A DNA stretch of 39,401 nucleotides, from the NCBI GenBank assembly GCA_019166125.1, contig JAHTBO010000015.1, positions 1-39,401 on the forward strand. Reading direction: 5' to 3'. Below, piece by piece: positions 8,283-16,657 of this stretch (position 1 is the stretch's first letter; every line of letters starts with the position of its first letter). Position numbers and translations under genes: made by a program. The DNA comes from Alcaligenaceae bacterium CGII-47 (GTDB lineage Bacteria > Pseudomonadota > Gammaproteobacteria > Burkholderiales > Burkholderiaceae_B). Under the pieces are notes generated by a model. The model was given only the letters and a program-made list of their open reading frames with translations. It did not search any database and was not told where the DNA came from.

Positions 8283-8308
8283 GTGCTAGCTTGCCAGAGT
8301 CTGGATCA

Positions 8309-8334
8309 GTACGCCAGCGCCCGCGCTGACGTAC
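8309..8334. terminator. 26-bp near-perfect palindrome between convergent genes
   Basis: GTACGCCAGCGC, a CC centre, then GCGCTGACGTAC: 12-base arms with one mismatch. It lies 27 bp after the CobW stop and 53 bp before the end of the convergent amidohydrolase gene. It could serve as a bidirectional terminator or mRNA-end stabiliser, although there is no T-run on either side. Confidence 0.45.
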
Positions 8335-8386
8335 CGCCCTTCTACGCTAAGGGGGCTGAGTTATTCGCGTCTGCGCGGCCCCCGCC

Positions 8387-9826
8387 CTACATCCATCCGG
8401 GGCCGCGCAGCACACGGCCGGTTCGAGCGTCGCAGGCGCCGCTGCCCAGGGATAGTTTGCCGTTCACGAAAACATATTGGATCCCGGTTGCTGGCGTCGT
8501 CGGCTTTTCGAAGGTCGCGGCGTCGATCACGCTATTGTGGTCAAAGGCCACAATATCGGCAAAGTACCCGGGACGCAGCAGGCCGCGCTGTTGCAATCCG
8601 AATTGAGACGCCGGCAGGCCAGTCATCTTTCGGATGGCTTCTTCCAGAGGAAAGAGTCCGACATCGCGGCTGTAATGGCCCAGCACCCGCGGAAACGTTC
8701 CCCATAACCGGGGGTGAGGGTGGGCATCATGGGGTAATCCGTCGGAACCTACCATGGTATGTTCGAACGCAAGAATGCGGCGCACGTCTTCTTCGTCCAT
8801 GATGAAGTAAATGGCGCCGGCCGGGGCCAGGCGTAGCGCCGCCGTGCGTTCGTCGCACGCCCACGTTTCGGCGACATCCTTTAATAATTTTCCGGCAAAT
8901 TCGGGGTGAGCGGTGGACCATGCGACCAGCACGCTGCTGGCACGCTCGATCAGGTCGGGATGCAGCATGGTGGAGGACGCGTTGTACGGATAGCAGTCTA
9001 GCGATACAGGCTGCGTGTGCATCGCCGCCTGTATATGGGCGAGGGTTTCGACCGAGCGGCCGTGATGGGCCAGACCAGCCAGCTTATGGTGCGAGATGAC
9101 CACACGCACGCCGAGTTGGCGCCCGATCAAAAATGTTTCGTCCAATGAGTCCATGACGTGTTCTGCCTCATTGCGCATGTGGGTCGCGTACAGACCACCA
9201 TAGCGCGACAAGGGGGCACCGATCGCAATGATTTCTTCGGTGGGCGCGGCGCGTGCGGGTGGATAGAATGTGCCCGTCGATAGGCCCCATGCACCCGCTC
9301 GCATTGCCTCATCTACCAGCGCCTTCATCTGTTCGCATTCGCTTTCATTTGCCGGGCGGTTTAGATCGTCCATGACGTTCATGCGCAGGGTCGTGTGTCC
9401 GATCAATGACACCACATTGACGGCGGGTTCGGTCTTCTCCAGTTCATTCAGATACGCGCTGAAGGATGGGTAGCGCAACCATCCTTCCTCAGCGATCAGA
9501 TCCAGCGGGGCGACAATCGACTCAGTGACCAGCGGGGCGAGACTAATTCCGCAGTTGCCAATCACCACTGTTGTTACGCCCTGGGTCAACTTTGGCAACA
9601 TTGCGGGAGCCGACATCAATGCCCGATCATCATGGGTGTGAACATCGATAAAGCCGGGGGCAAGGGTTAAGCCTGAAACGTCAATTTCACGCTCGCACTT
9701 GCCTGTTATCGACGTTTCAATGCTGGCGATACGGTCGTCTTTAATGCCCAGATCAGCCTGACGGCCGCTTTCGCCCGAGCCGTCGATAATTAGTCCGCCT
9801 CGAAGTATCACATCAAAATTGCTCAT
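8387..9826 (-). CDS. D-aminoacylase / N-acyl-D-amino-acid deacylase-type amidohydrolase
   Basis: The protein has 479 residues from the ATG at 9826, which has AAGGAA upstream; a start 36 bp earlier is open but lacks a site. It is a TIM-barrel amidohydrolase with DVHTHDD (His63, His65) and VVIGNCGISLAP, where Cys92 corresponds to the unusual cysteine metal ligand of D-aminoacylases. It also has ATHMRNEAEHV, VVISHHKLAG and, near the C-terminus, VGSDGLPHDAHPHPRLWGTFPRVLG with the catalytic Asp. The family removes the acyl group from N-acyl-D-amino acids and related N-acyl or carbamoyl compounds in the cytoplasm. It diverges from a GntR regulator. The real substrate here may be different, since neighbours include an amidase and a DapA-type lyase. 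Confidence 0.92.
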   Translation of the reverse strand: MSNFDVILRGGLIIDGSGESGRQADLGIKDDRIASIETSITGKCEREIDVSGLTLAPGFIDVHTHDDRALMSAPAMLPKLTQGVTTVVIGNCGISLAPLVTESIVAPLDLIAEEGWLRYPSFSAYLNELEKTEPAVNVVSLIGHTTLRMNVMDDLNRPANESECEQMKALVDEAMRAGAWGLSTGTFYPPARAAPTEEIIAIGAPLSRYGGLYATHMRNEAEHVMDSLDETFLIGRQLGVRVVISHHKLAGLAHHGRSVETLAHIQAAMHTQPVSLDCYPYNASSTMLHPDLIERASSVLVAWSTAHPEFAGKLLKDVAETWACDERTAALRLAPAGAIYFIMDEEDVRRILAFEHTMVGSDGLPHDAHPHPRLWGTFPRVLGHYSRDVGLFPLEEAIRKMTGLPASQFGLQQRGLLRPGYFADIVAFDHNSVIDAATFEKPTTPATGIQYVFVNGKLSLGSGACDARTGRVLRGPGWM

Positions 9827-9861
9827 AGGGTTCCTTGTCCTTATTTCATGGAATTCATGCA

Positions 9862-9892
9862 ATGTATTAAATGCTACATGATTAACAATGTA
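9862..9892. promoter_or_regulatory. Three evenly spaced ATGTA/TACAT half-sites (candidate GntR operator)
   Basis: ATGTA at 9862, TACAT at 9875 and ATGTA at 9888 are alternately oriented, each separated by exactly eight bases. They lie between the divergent deacylase and GntR genes. Regular spacing and position suggest an operator for the adjacent regulator. This is a reading of symmetry only. Confidence 0.45.
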
Positions 9893-9958
9893 CTAATTCG
9901 CCCTACAATGCAAGTGCTGCGACAGGCATGCTTACCTACGGCATCTTTGATATCAACC

Positions 9959-10918
9959 ATGGCTACCCTACAAAAAAAACCTCAAGAAAACCGCGTACAG
10001 CCCGATGCCATCGGTGCTTCAGGCATGACAGTGATTGCGGTCGCCAATCAGCGGCAATTAACCTTGGCACGCCAAATAATCAAACTTGCGTATGCCCAGG
10101 GATGGTCCGTTGGCCACCACATCATGGAGGAAAAGCTATCGGCGCAGTTGGGTGTGTCGCGCTCGCCAATACGGGCCATTCTGCGTTTGCTGGCCGAGTA
10201 CGGCATCGTCGAGCTGCAACCGAACAGAGGGTGTTTTCTGCTGGTATCGGGCGCTGCTCTGGATGACGTGAAGCTACAGGCGCCGCCTACTCACGCCGAT
10301 CATTTGTATTCGCTGATGATCGAAGACCGGCTCTCGGGTTCATTGCCACAACGATTCACCCAAACTGAGGCGATGCGTCACTATGGTGTTGCGCGCCCGC
10401 TCTTGGAGCGGGTGTTGCGCCGACTTGCTTATGATGGCCTTATCGCGCGCAACGATGGGCAGGGCTGGTCGTTTTCTCAGACCCTGGACAGCCAGCAATC
10501 GCGCAACGAAAGCTATGCCTTTCGTCTGTTGCTCGAGCCTGGTGCGATATTGATGCATACGTTCCAGCCTGATAAACATATTCTTCAACGCCTGCGTAAA
10601 CAGCATCTGCTTTTGATCGAACAGATAAAAGACCACGTTCTCGATAACGCGCTTGCTTATGAAACCGATGTTGATTTTCATCGTTCGATTGCCGCCTTTA
10701 CGTCGAACTCATTTGTCATCGATGCCATGGAGCAGCACAACCGGCTGCGCCATCTTCTTGAGTTCAGCAGTTATTCGAACAAAGCGCGTGTCATCAATTG
10801 GTGCCAGGAGCACCTGGGGATCATTGCGGCACTCGAGACCGGGAACTATAAAAAAGCATCAACCCTTATGCGTGAGCATATTCTTGAAGCGTCTGATAGC
10901 GGCCTCATCCGCCTATAG
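9959..10918 (+). CDS. GntR/FCD regulator with two winged-helix domains
   Basis: I place the start at the ATG at 9959, giving 319 residues; the frame is open upstream but that part would run through the operator-like repeats. Residues about 31-98 are a GntR winged helix (EEKLSAQLGVSRSPIRAILR, then YGIVELQPNRGCFLL). Residues about 115-175 look like a second winged helix of the same kind (FTQTEAMRHYGVARPLLERV, then DGLIARNDGQGW). The FCD effector domain follows, with DVDFHRSIAAF and two later histidines that would bind metal. FCD regulators usually sense organic acids. A paralogue of the same layout lies at 17992. It ends with a 14-bp overlap with the convergent propeller gene. Confidence 0.9.
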   Translation: MATLQKKPQENRVQPDAIGASGMTVIAVANQRQLTLARQIIKLAYAQGWSVGHHIMEEKLSAQLGVSRSPIRAILRLLAEYGIVELQPNRGCFLLVSGAALDDVKLQAPPTHADHLYSLMIEDRLSGSLPQRFTQTEAMRHYGVARPLLERVLRRLAYDGLIARNDGQGWSFSQTLDSQQSRNESYAFRLLLEPGAILMHTFQPDKHILQRLRKQHLLLIEQIKDHVLDNALAYETDVDFHRSIAAFTSNSFVIDAMEQHNRLRHLLEFSSYSNKARVINWCQEHLGIIAALETGNYKKASTLMREHILEASDSGLIRL

Positions 10919-11747
10919 GACTTAATCTGGTCAGTGTGTCAGGTCCCATTTCAGCGAGGAAAATGGTGCCATCGGGTGCGACGCCAACCCCGTGTGCGCA
11001 GGTGCTTAGCGTACGGCAACGCCCCAGCAGGGTTCCGTGCGCCGAAAACATGGAAAGACGTGGCGTCTGATCAGTGACGAGCACGTTGCCATCAGGCATT
11101 TCAACTATATTCATAGGCCCGTAAAGGTTGCCGATCTGGTCTAAGTATTCGCCCTTGGCGTTCATAATTTGCACACGATCATGCTCGCGGTCGCAAACCA
11201 AGACCTGGCCGGTGCCCGTCACGATGACCGCGTGAGGATTGCTGAATTGCCCTGGGCCGCTTCCCTGTCCTCCGATCGTAGACAGTAATTGACGCTCTGC
11301 ATCATAAATATGAAGACACGAGTTGCCATAGCCATCCGTAACATAGAGCTTGCCATTGGCGTCTTCAAAAGCCGATGTCGGATGATTGAACGGCGCCATC
11401 CAATTGGGCTGTGCGGGGTCTCCCAGTGTCCAGACAATCGTGCCCGCCCCATCAAGGGCCAGGATTTGATGGCCATCCAAATCGGCGATCAATAGGCCAC
11501 CATCCTTGCGCGGGCTCGCGAAGTGTCCACAGACAAGTTGCGGGATATCCCATTGATCCAATAGCATGCCATCGGCTGAAAGCAGCATCACAACGGGTGC
11601 TTTGCGCCGTAGCACAGCAACTCGGCCATCACTGAGCACAGTGACATCAGAGATGCTGCCGAAGTCAAATTCGCTGTTTGGCCAGTGGCGTTGCATGTGA
11701 TAGCGCTGATGGCCCAAGGTAACCGTGATGTTCGTTGATGTTTTCAT
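10905..11747 (-). CDS. NHL-type six-bladed beta-propeller protein
   Basis: From the ATG at 11747 (GAGG six bases upstream) the protein has 280 residues and no signal peptide. Repeated blade motifs are visible: VLSDGRVAVL, ARKDGGLLIAD-like PRKDGGLLIADLDGHQI, FEDANGKLYVTDGYGN, VTGTGQVLVCDREHDRVQ, MPDGNVLVTD and VAPDGTIFLAEM. IGGQGSGPGQFSNPHAV is the classic NHL signature. Such propellers are either scaffolds or lyases and lactonases (peptidylglycine amidating lyase, SMP-30-like). Catalytic metal ligands cannot be assigned by eye. It is the second gene of a minus-strand pair after the amidase, 63 bp apart, so a role in the same catabolic route is likely. Confidence 0.82.
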   Translation of the reverse strand: MKTSTNITVTLGHQRYHMQRHWPNSEFDFGSISDVTVLSDGRVAVLRRKAPVVMLLSADGMLLDQWDIPQLVCGHFASPRKDGGLLIADLDGHQILALDGAGTIVWTLGDPAQPNWMAPFNHPTSAFEDANGKLYVTDGYGNSCLHIYDAERQLLSTIGGQGSGPGQFSNPHAVIVTGTGQVLVCDREHDRVQIMNAKGEYLDQIGNLYGPMNIVEMPDGNVLVTDQTPRLSMFSAHGTLLGRCRTLSTCAHGVGVAPDGTIFLAEMGPDTLTRLSPIGG

Positions 11748-11810
11748 GTTTTTCCTCAATTAAGCATATCGATATCATCTGTAGCGTGGGGCGGGCGGCG
11801 CACGGGACGG

Positions 11811-13214
11811 TTAGAACCCCTGAGGGCGGCGCAGATGCCAGTTGCTTGCCTGTTGGTAGGCCCAGCCGATGCGCAAGGCAGTACGTTCGTCCGCGTATTT
11901 GCATGTGATTTGTAGTGAGGTAGGCAAACCTCGATCATCCAGCCCATTGGGAACGGATAGTGCACAAAGGTTCAGATAGTTGGCGATACGCGTGAAGCGA
12001 CTGGGCTGGTTGTTGGGATCAATTTCGCTAACGGGTATGGCTGTACTGGCCGTTGTGGGGGTGAGCAGTGCGTCAAATGGTGCCATAGCGCGATTGAATT
12101 CAGCGATATCGGCCTCGCGCGTTTGTAAGGTTTGAAGGTAATCTGCTGCCGTTGTTGATGCGCCGGTCAGCATTCTGGCGCGCACGACCGGGTCGAGTGG
12201 TGCGGTGAGGTCGTGGGCCAGGACGTGAAATTCCGCATATGCTTCAGCCGATACGATGCGGGCGTTGTCGGCCATATAGTCGTGGAATCTGCGAGGAAGC
12301 GTGATCGTCTCGATAGTCGCACCACAGGCTGCCAGTGCGTCCAGCGCAGCGTCATAGGCTTCTAGCACCTGATCGTCAACGCCTTCGCGTTCGATTTCCG
12401 GCATGCGCGCAAGCTTTAGACCCTTGACGCCACGCTTGAGGTGGGGCCGCGGATCGTCTTCGATCATTGCCCACGTGTGGCGGTCGCGATGATCTCGGCC
12501 TTGCAGGATTGCGTAGAGCCACGCGGCATCTTCGACGGTGTGGGTGATTGGCCCAATCACGTCCATGGTGCGGCTAAGCGGCACCACGCCGTAGGTACTG
12601 ATTCGGCCCACGGTGGGTTTCAGTCCCGTCAAGCCACAATAGCCACTCGGCATGCGGATTGAGCCGCCTGTGTCGGTCCCCAACGCCCAGGGGACCAGAC
12701 CGGCGGCGACGGCAACAGCCGAGCCACTGCTTGAGCCCCCTGGCACCCGATGGGTGCTCAGGTCCCAAGGATTCCATGGGGTGCCCACGGTTTCGTTGGT
12801 TCCCCATCCCCCTAATGCGAACTCCACGGCATGGGTTTTGCCCAGAATGATCATGCCGGCCTGAACCAGCTTATGGACAATCGTTGCGGTGTGCGTAGCG
12901 CGCTGCCCGCGCCACGCCAAAGAACCGGCGGTCGTGACATGGCCTTCGATATGGATCAGGTCTTTCAGGCCGATGGGCATTCCTTGTAAGGGGCCGGTTC
13001 GGTGCCCGGAGCGTATGGACATGTCGCTTGCCTGGGCGCCCAGGATCGCATCTTCCTCGTAGATTTCAACAAACGCCAGGAGTTGTTGGTTGTGCTGTCG
13101 AATATGGTCCACGCACGCCTGTGTCAAGTCGGCCGCCCTGAGGTTTTGTGTGGCAATACGGTTGGCAAGTGACAGGGCGCTAACGTCGGCAAAGTTTGAT
13201 TCAGTGCTGGTCAT
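11811..13214 (-). CDS. Amidase-signature-family amidase
   Basis: The 467 residues carry the complete Ser-cisSer-Lys machinery: Lys84 in IGLKDLIHI, cis-Ser161 in PGGSSSGSAVA, and nucleophile Ser185 in GTDTGGSIRMPS, with the same 24-residue spacing between the two serines as in fatty-acid amide hydrolase. The family hydrolyses a wide range of carboxamides. The C-terminal region LCALSVPNGLDDRGLPTSLQI is also typical. There is no signal peptide, so the enzyme is cytoplasmic. It diverges from the DapA-like gene across a 153-bp region holding a large palindrome. The local operon partner is the NHL propeller. GatA function is unlikely, as no gatB or gatC is present. Confidence 0.95.
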   Translation of the reverse strand: MTSTESNFADVSALSLANRIATQNLRAADLTQACVDHIRQHNQQLLAFVEIYEEDAILGAQASDMSIRSGHRTGPLQGMPIGLKDLIHIEGHVTTAGSLAWRGQRATHTATIVHKLVQAGMIILGKTHAVEFALGGWGTNETVGTPWNPWDLSTHRVPGGSSSGSAVAVAAGLVPWALGTDTGGSIRMPSGYCGLTGLKPTVGRISTYGVVPLSRTMDVIGPITHTVEDAAWLYAILQGRDHRDRHTWAMIEDDPRPHLKRGVKGLKLARMPEIEREGVDDQVLEAYDAALDALAACGATIETITLPRRFHDYMADNARIVSAEAYAEFHVLAHDLTAPLDPVVRARMLTGASTTAADYLQTLQTREADIAEFNRAMAPFDALLTPTTASTAIPVSEIDPNNQPSRFTRIANYLNLCALSVPNGLDDRGLPTSLQITCKYADERTALRIGWAYQQASNWHLRRPQGF

Positions 13215-13282
13215 GGTATTTGTTTCTCGCGAGTAGGTAGTGGTGTGCGACGCCCATCATAAGACAGGAGTTGTCAGCGATC

Positions 13283-13323
13283 GTACAAACTGCATTGTAC
13301 TTTTATAGAAATAAAGTACAATG
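13283..13323. promoter_or_regulatory. Compound inverted repeat with GTACAA/TTGTAC half-sites (candidate operator)
   Basis: A perfect 11-bp inverted repeat, CATTGTACTTT at 13293-13303 and AAAGTACAATG at 13313-13323, has a nine-base centre. A further GTACAA at 13283 forms a second inverted pair with the first TTGTAC. It sits between divergent amidase and DapA-like genes and can hold weak promoter-like TTGTAC-16-TACAAT on both strands. Likely operator for one of the GntR/FCD proteins. Confidence 0.65.
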
Positions 13324-13367
13324 ATTTTTCTCTTTATGTCTTATCTTCTATTTCCGGATCCGCCTTT

Positions 13368-14288
13368 ATGAAAACTATCGAAGAATCTTTTGAACGCAGC
13401 CGGGGGTTATTCAATATCACCGTCACGCCTTTTGATGAAGCGGGAGAAATAGATTTCAAGGCGCTAGAGGACAATATTGAACGAGTGATTGCCTTGGGGT
13501 ATGACGGTTTGCTGATTGGCGGCACCTATGGCGAGTTTGCGGCCATGAGCCTTGACGAGCGCGCCTCACTATTCAAGGCTGTCATGCAGGTGGTTGGTGA
13601 TCGTGTTCTTGTCCTGCTTTGCGCGGCGGGGCAGGATGTGCGCCAGGTACGTGACCTGACGGTCTTGGCGTCCGAGCTGGGCGGCTTACCGATGGTGACC
13701 CCGCCTTATGTGACCGAGGTTAAGGACGAGCACATTATTAATTTCTTTTCTGAAATTGTGCCTTTGTCAAAAACAGGCGTGATGATTTATAACGCACCGG
13801 GCATTGGCATCACCTTGTCGCCGACATTAATTGAACGCCTTTGTGACGTGCCCGGCGTCGTCGCCTTAAAGCAGGGTGATCTGGGCCTGGCCGTCATTGA
13901 TCAGCTCGTCAGCCGTCTCGCGGGCCGGATCAGGCTGCTGGTGGCCTCTGACCTGGTGATGCCAGCGCCTTTGGCGATGGGGTTTGACGGCCTGAGCTCA
14001 ACCAATAGCTGTGCCTTGCCGGAACTGATTTACGCCATTTATCACGCCGCAATAGAGGGTGATATCCGCATGGCGGCCCGGCTGCATCGCAGTTGGTACC
14101 CGCTGCGAGAATGTGCCAGGCGCTACGGTCAGCCTCAGACGACTAAGGCGGTGATGCGCTTACGGGGCTATGACGGCGGGACAGTACGCGCACCGTTGAC
14201 TGGCTTGACGGCACCGCAATTGGCAGAACTTACCCAGGCGTTCGAGCGTATGCGGCTGGACCCAATCTCGGGGATTCCCAAGGCTTAA
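13368..14288 (+). CDS. DapA/NAL-superfamily class I aldolase or lyase (not true DHDPS)
   Basis: The protein is 306 residues and the N-terminal FNITVTPFDEAGEIDF starts a TIM barrel. Motifs in order: GGTYGEF near residue 51 in place of the usual GTTGE; MIYNAPGIGI with the conserved Tyr; and VALKQGD with the Schiff-base Lys. Dihydrodipicolinate synthase would have an Arg shortly after YN-x-P to bind aspartate semialdehyde; here the segment is YNAPGIGIT with no Arg, so another pyruvate-linked or keto-acid substrate is expected. It is divergent from the amidase and upstream of an EthD-like gene and a TRAP transporter. Related enzymes include KDG aldolases, hydroxyproline-pathway deaminases and hydratase-aldolases. 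Exact reaction unknown. Confidence 0.88.
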   Translation: MKTIEESFERSRGLFNITVTPFDEAGEIDFKALEDNIERVIALGYDGLLIGGTYGEFAAMSLDERASLFKAVMQVVGDRVLVLLCAAGQDVRQVRDLTVLASELGGLPMVTPPYVTEVKDEHIINFFSEIVPLSKTGVMIYNAPGIGITLSPTLIERLCDVPGVVALKQGDLGLAVIDQLVSRLAGRIRLLVASDLVMPAPLAMGFDGLSSTNSCALPELIYAIYHAAIEGDIRMAARLHRSWYPLRECARRYGQPQTTKAVMRLRGYDGGTVRAPLTGLTAPQLAELTQAFERMRLDPISGIPKA

Positions 14289-14346
14289 GCGGCCGTGAGC
14301 AATCGATTAATCAAAATAGCCGATTCGCCAAAATTGTATTTATTAC

Positions 14347-14375
14347 TTGAAAAAAACATTACTTCAACCTATAGT
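14347..14375 (+). promoter_or_regulatory. Sigma70 promoter for the EthD-like/TRAP genes
   Basis: TTGAAA at 14347-14352 and TATAGT at 14370-14375 with exactly 17 bases between them, 35 bp ahead of the GTG at 14410. It marks the start of a transcription unit and argues against the longer upstream open frame. Confidence 0.55.
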
Positions 14376-14409
14376 TTGCCTTAAATGGCCTGGCACTCAG
14401 GAGTTAAAA

Positions 14410-15072
14410 GTGGAAAAATCGTTGCAAGGCATGCTGCTCAGCACGGTCGATATCGCAGCCGTTGATGAGGCTGATTTCAACGACTGGTCGGATCAGGAAC
14501 ATGTGCTCGAGCGGGTGGCCATTCCCGGCTTCCTGGATGGCCGCCGTTATCGTTGCGCGTCTTCAAAACCTCATTATTTATCCCTTTATCGAACTGCGAC
14601 CTTTGGGGTGCTCGATAGTGCTGAATATCGCCATGCGCTGGCTAATCAGACGTCCTGGTCACTAAAGAACTTCGCACGCTTTCTTGCCTCACATCGGGTT
14701 GTGGCGCCTATTACCGTGCGCCACGGTATGACGAACGGGGCTTACTTGTCTTTGGTTCGATTCAGGCCTGAAGCCCGATCGGATGCAACCCGTCAGGCGC
14801 TTGATGCCGCCTTGAATGCCTGTCTTAAGTTTCATGGCGTATTGTGCGCATACTTGCTTGAGGCTGATCCCGTTCTGTCCAAACCGATCGGTGCTATCGA
14901 ACCACCAGCAGGCTCTGGTGATTGGTATCTGATCGTGGAAGGGATCCATCCAAGCGCCGTCAGCGCCGCAGCCAATACCTTAAATCAAGCAGAGATCGGT
15001 GGCCATGGCGAAGTTCTGAGCGCTGCCCGCTACGATCTGATTTCCTATTACTCGAGGCTTGATGCGTCTTAA
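14410..15072 (+). CDS. EthD-like/ferredoxin-fold protein of unknown function
   Basis: I choose GTG at 14410 because AGGAG lies seven bases before it and a good promoter overlaps the longer frame. The 220 residues look like two alpha-beta units. The first has DWSDQEHVLERVAIPGFLDG and RRYRC, then YLSLYRT; the second has GAYLSLVRF and later WYLIVEGIHP. The EH..ER...PGF..GRRY pattern is seen in small dimeric alpha-beta-barrel proteins encoded beside catabolic genes, but their activity is mostly unknown. It sits between the DapA-like enzyme and the TRAP binding protein, 58 bp before the latter, and probably shares its mRNA. Confidence 0.78.
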   Translation: MEKSLQGMLLSTVDIAAVDEADFNDWSDQEHVLERVAIPGFLDGRRYRCASSKPHYLSLYRTATFGVLDSAEYRHALANQTSWSLKNFARFLASHRVVAPITVRHGMTNGAYLSLVRFRPEARSDATRQALDAALNACLKFHGVLCAYLLEADPVLSKPIGAIEPPAGSGDWYLIVEGIHPSAVSAAANTLNQAEIGGHGEVLSAARYDLISYYSRLDAS

Positions 15073-15130
15073 GTGATCTCGGTATCGCTTTTCAATTTTC
15101 ATCCAACATATTAAAACTAGGGGACAAGGT

Positions 15131-16120
15131 ATGCGTAACTCCATCTTGGGCGGGACTTTAAAGCTATGCGTGGGAATCGCGTTGGCTGTGGCGGCATTTC
15201 CTGCGGCAGCTGAACAGTGGAATATTCCGACACGAGCGAACGAAAGTAATTACTTCACACAGAATATCACTCAGTTTGCCGAGGACGTAAAGGCGAAAAC
15301 GGCGGGCAAGCTGAGTATTGTCGTGCATCCCGAAGACTCGTTGTTCAAGCAGCCTGACGTAAAGCGGGCTGTGCAGACCGGGCAGGTGCAATTGGGTGAG
15401 ATTCTGATGTCCTTGCACAGCAACGAAAACCCGCTGTTCGGGATTGATTCCATTCCATTCCTGACGCCAAGCCTGGCGGACTCAAAGCGCTTATTGCAAC
15501 TGAGCCAAACGAAGATTGCTGCAGCGTTGGACAAACAAGGGCTTAAGCTGCTCTTCACCGTCCCGTACCCGCCAAATGCGTTCTATCTAAAGGACGAAAT
15601 CGAGTCAGTCTATGACCTGAAGGGTGTGAAATTCCGCGCCTTCAATGCGGCGACAGCAAGGTTGGCGGAACTAATGGGTGCGACACCGGTGACCGTACAG
15701 CAGGCTGAGGTCTCACAGGCATTCTCCACCGGGGTGATTCAGGCCATGATTACCGCTGCAGCGACCGGTGTGGACACCCATGCGTGGGAATACGTAAAGC
15801 ATTATTACCAGGTCAACGCAATGACGACATGGAATATTGTATTTGTGAACAAGGGCGCCTTCGAGAAGCTTGACGAGCCCGTTAAAAAGGCCTTGTTGGA
15901 TGCGTCGGCTCAGGCAGAGTCCCGTGGTTGGGCAAGGGCTGGCGAGATATTGGAAGAAATGGTTGCTATTCTTAAAAAGAATGGCATGGTCATCCATCAG
16001 CCTAACGAACAGATGCGTGCCGAGTTTGCCAAGATCGGTGCCACCATGTCTGCCGAGTGGGTGAAGTCCGCAGGTCAAGAAGGGCAAGAAATCTTGGATG
16101 CCTTTAATGCGGGCCGTTAA
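15131..16120 (+). CDS. TRAP transporter periplasmic substrate-binding protein (DctP family)
   Basis: The 329 residues begin with a Sec signal peptide of about 27 residues ending in AFPAAAEQW. The mature part has the DctP fold pattern: QNITQFAEDVKAKTAGKLSI, LFKQPDVKRAVQTGQVQLGEI, DLKGVKFRAFN and TPVTVQQAEVSQAFSTGVIQ. DctP proteins normally bind carboxylates through an Arg in the segment corresponding to VKFRAFNAA, which is present here. It precedes the small and large permease genes, overlapping the first by 23 bp, so the three form one unit that imports a carboxylate with sodium. The ligand presumably feeds the deacylase/DapA pathway. Confidence 0.94.
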   Translation: MRNSILGGTLKLCVGIALAVAAFPAAAEQWNIPTRANESNYFTQNITQFAEDVKAKTAGKLSIVVHPEDSLFKQPDVKRAVQTGQVQLGEILMSLHSNENPLFGIDSIPFLTPSLADSKRLLQLSQTKIAAALDKQGLKLLFTVPYPPNAFYLKDEIESVYDLKGVKFRAFNAATARLAELMGATPVTVQQAEVSQAFSTGVIQAMITAAATGVDTHAWEYVKHYYQVNAMTTWNIVFVNKGAFEKLDEPVKKALLDASAQAESRGWARAGEILEEMVAILKKNGMVIHQPNEQMRAEFAKIGATMSAEWVKSAGQEGQEILDAFNAGR

Positions 16121-16652
16121 ATCCCAAAGTGTGTTCCGGCGTCTTATCGCCGGATTATGTCAGGCCGCCGGTATTATCTCGGCGGCCATGCTGGTGTCGA
16201 TGGTATCGCTCATTTTGATACAGATCACAGGGCGTATCGTTGGCTTTCGGTTCCTCGATGCGGGCGAGCTATCGGGGTACTTGCTGGCCGCAATGAGCTT
16301 TCTTGCTTTGGCTTATACCTTTCGGGAAGGTGGCCATATTCGTGTGAATGTATTGATCGCAAACCTTGCGGGAAAAAGGCGCTGGGTTGTAGAGGTTCTT
16401 TGTCTGCTCGTGGCCATTGCAATCACCGCCTTTTTCTCTTGGTCGTCGGTCATCCTCACTCTGGAGTCCTATCAGTTCGGTGCCAGGTCGACTGGATTGA
16501 TGGCGATTGAGTTATGGATTCCGCAATTGGGCATGGCGATTGGCTCGGTGCTCCTTAGCCTCACGCTGCTCGAGGGCTTGATTGATGTGCTGCGCGGGGA
16601 TATGCCAGCCTACCAGCGTGCAGAGCTATCTAACATCAGCACGGCGGAATAG
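16098..16652 (+). CDS. TRAP transporter small permease (DctQ family)
   Basis: The protein is 184 residues with four membrane segments, at about residues 15-40, 50-70, 92-112 and 132-155, and the family motif ELSGYLLAAMSFLALAYTFREGGHIRV (positions about 52-78). The ATG at 16098 lies inside the end of the binding-protein gene; an ATG nine bases later is an equally possible start. DctQ stabilises the large subunit in the inner membrane. The spacing to the large permease gene is five bases, consistent with translational coupling. Confidence 0.92.
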   Translation: MPLMRAVKSQSVFRRLIAGLCQAAGIISAAMLVSMVSLILIQITGRIVGFRFLDAGELSGYLLAAMSFLALAYTFREGGHIRVNVLIANLAGKRRWVVEVLCLLVAIAITAFFSWSSVILTLESYQFGARSTGLMAIELWIPQLGMAIGSVLLSLTLLEGLIDVLRGDMPAYQRAELSNISTAE

Positions 16653-16657
16653 ATGTC

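Noticed and set aside
11811-13214. GatA of the glutamyl-tRNA amidotransferase
   Set aside because: No gatB or gatC nearby; the neighbours are catabolic, so a general amidase is the better reading.
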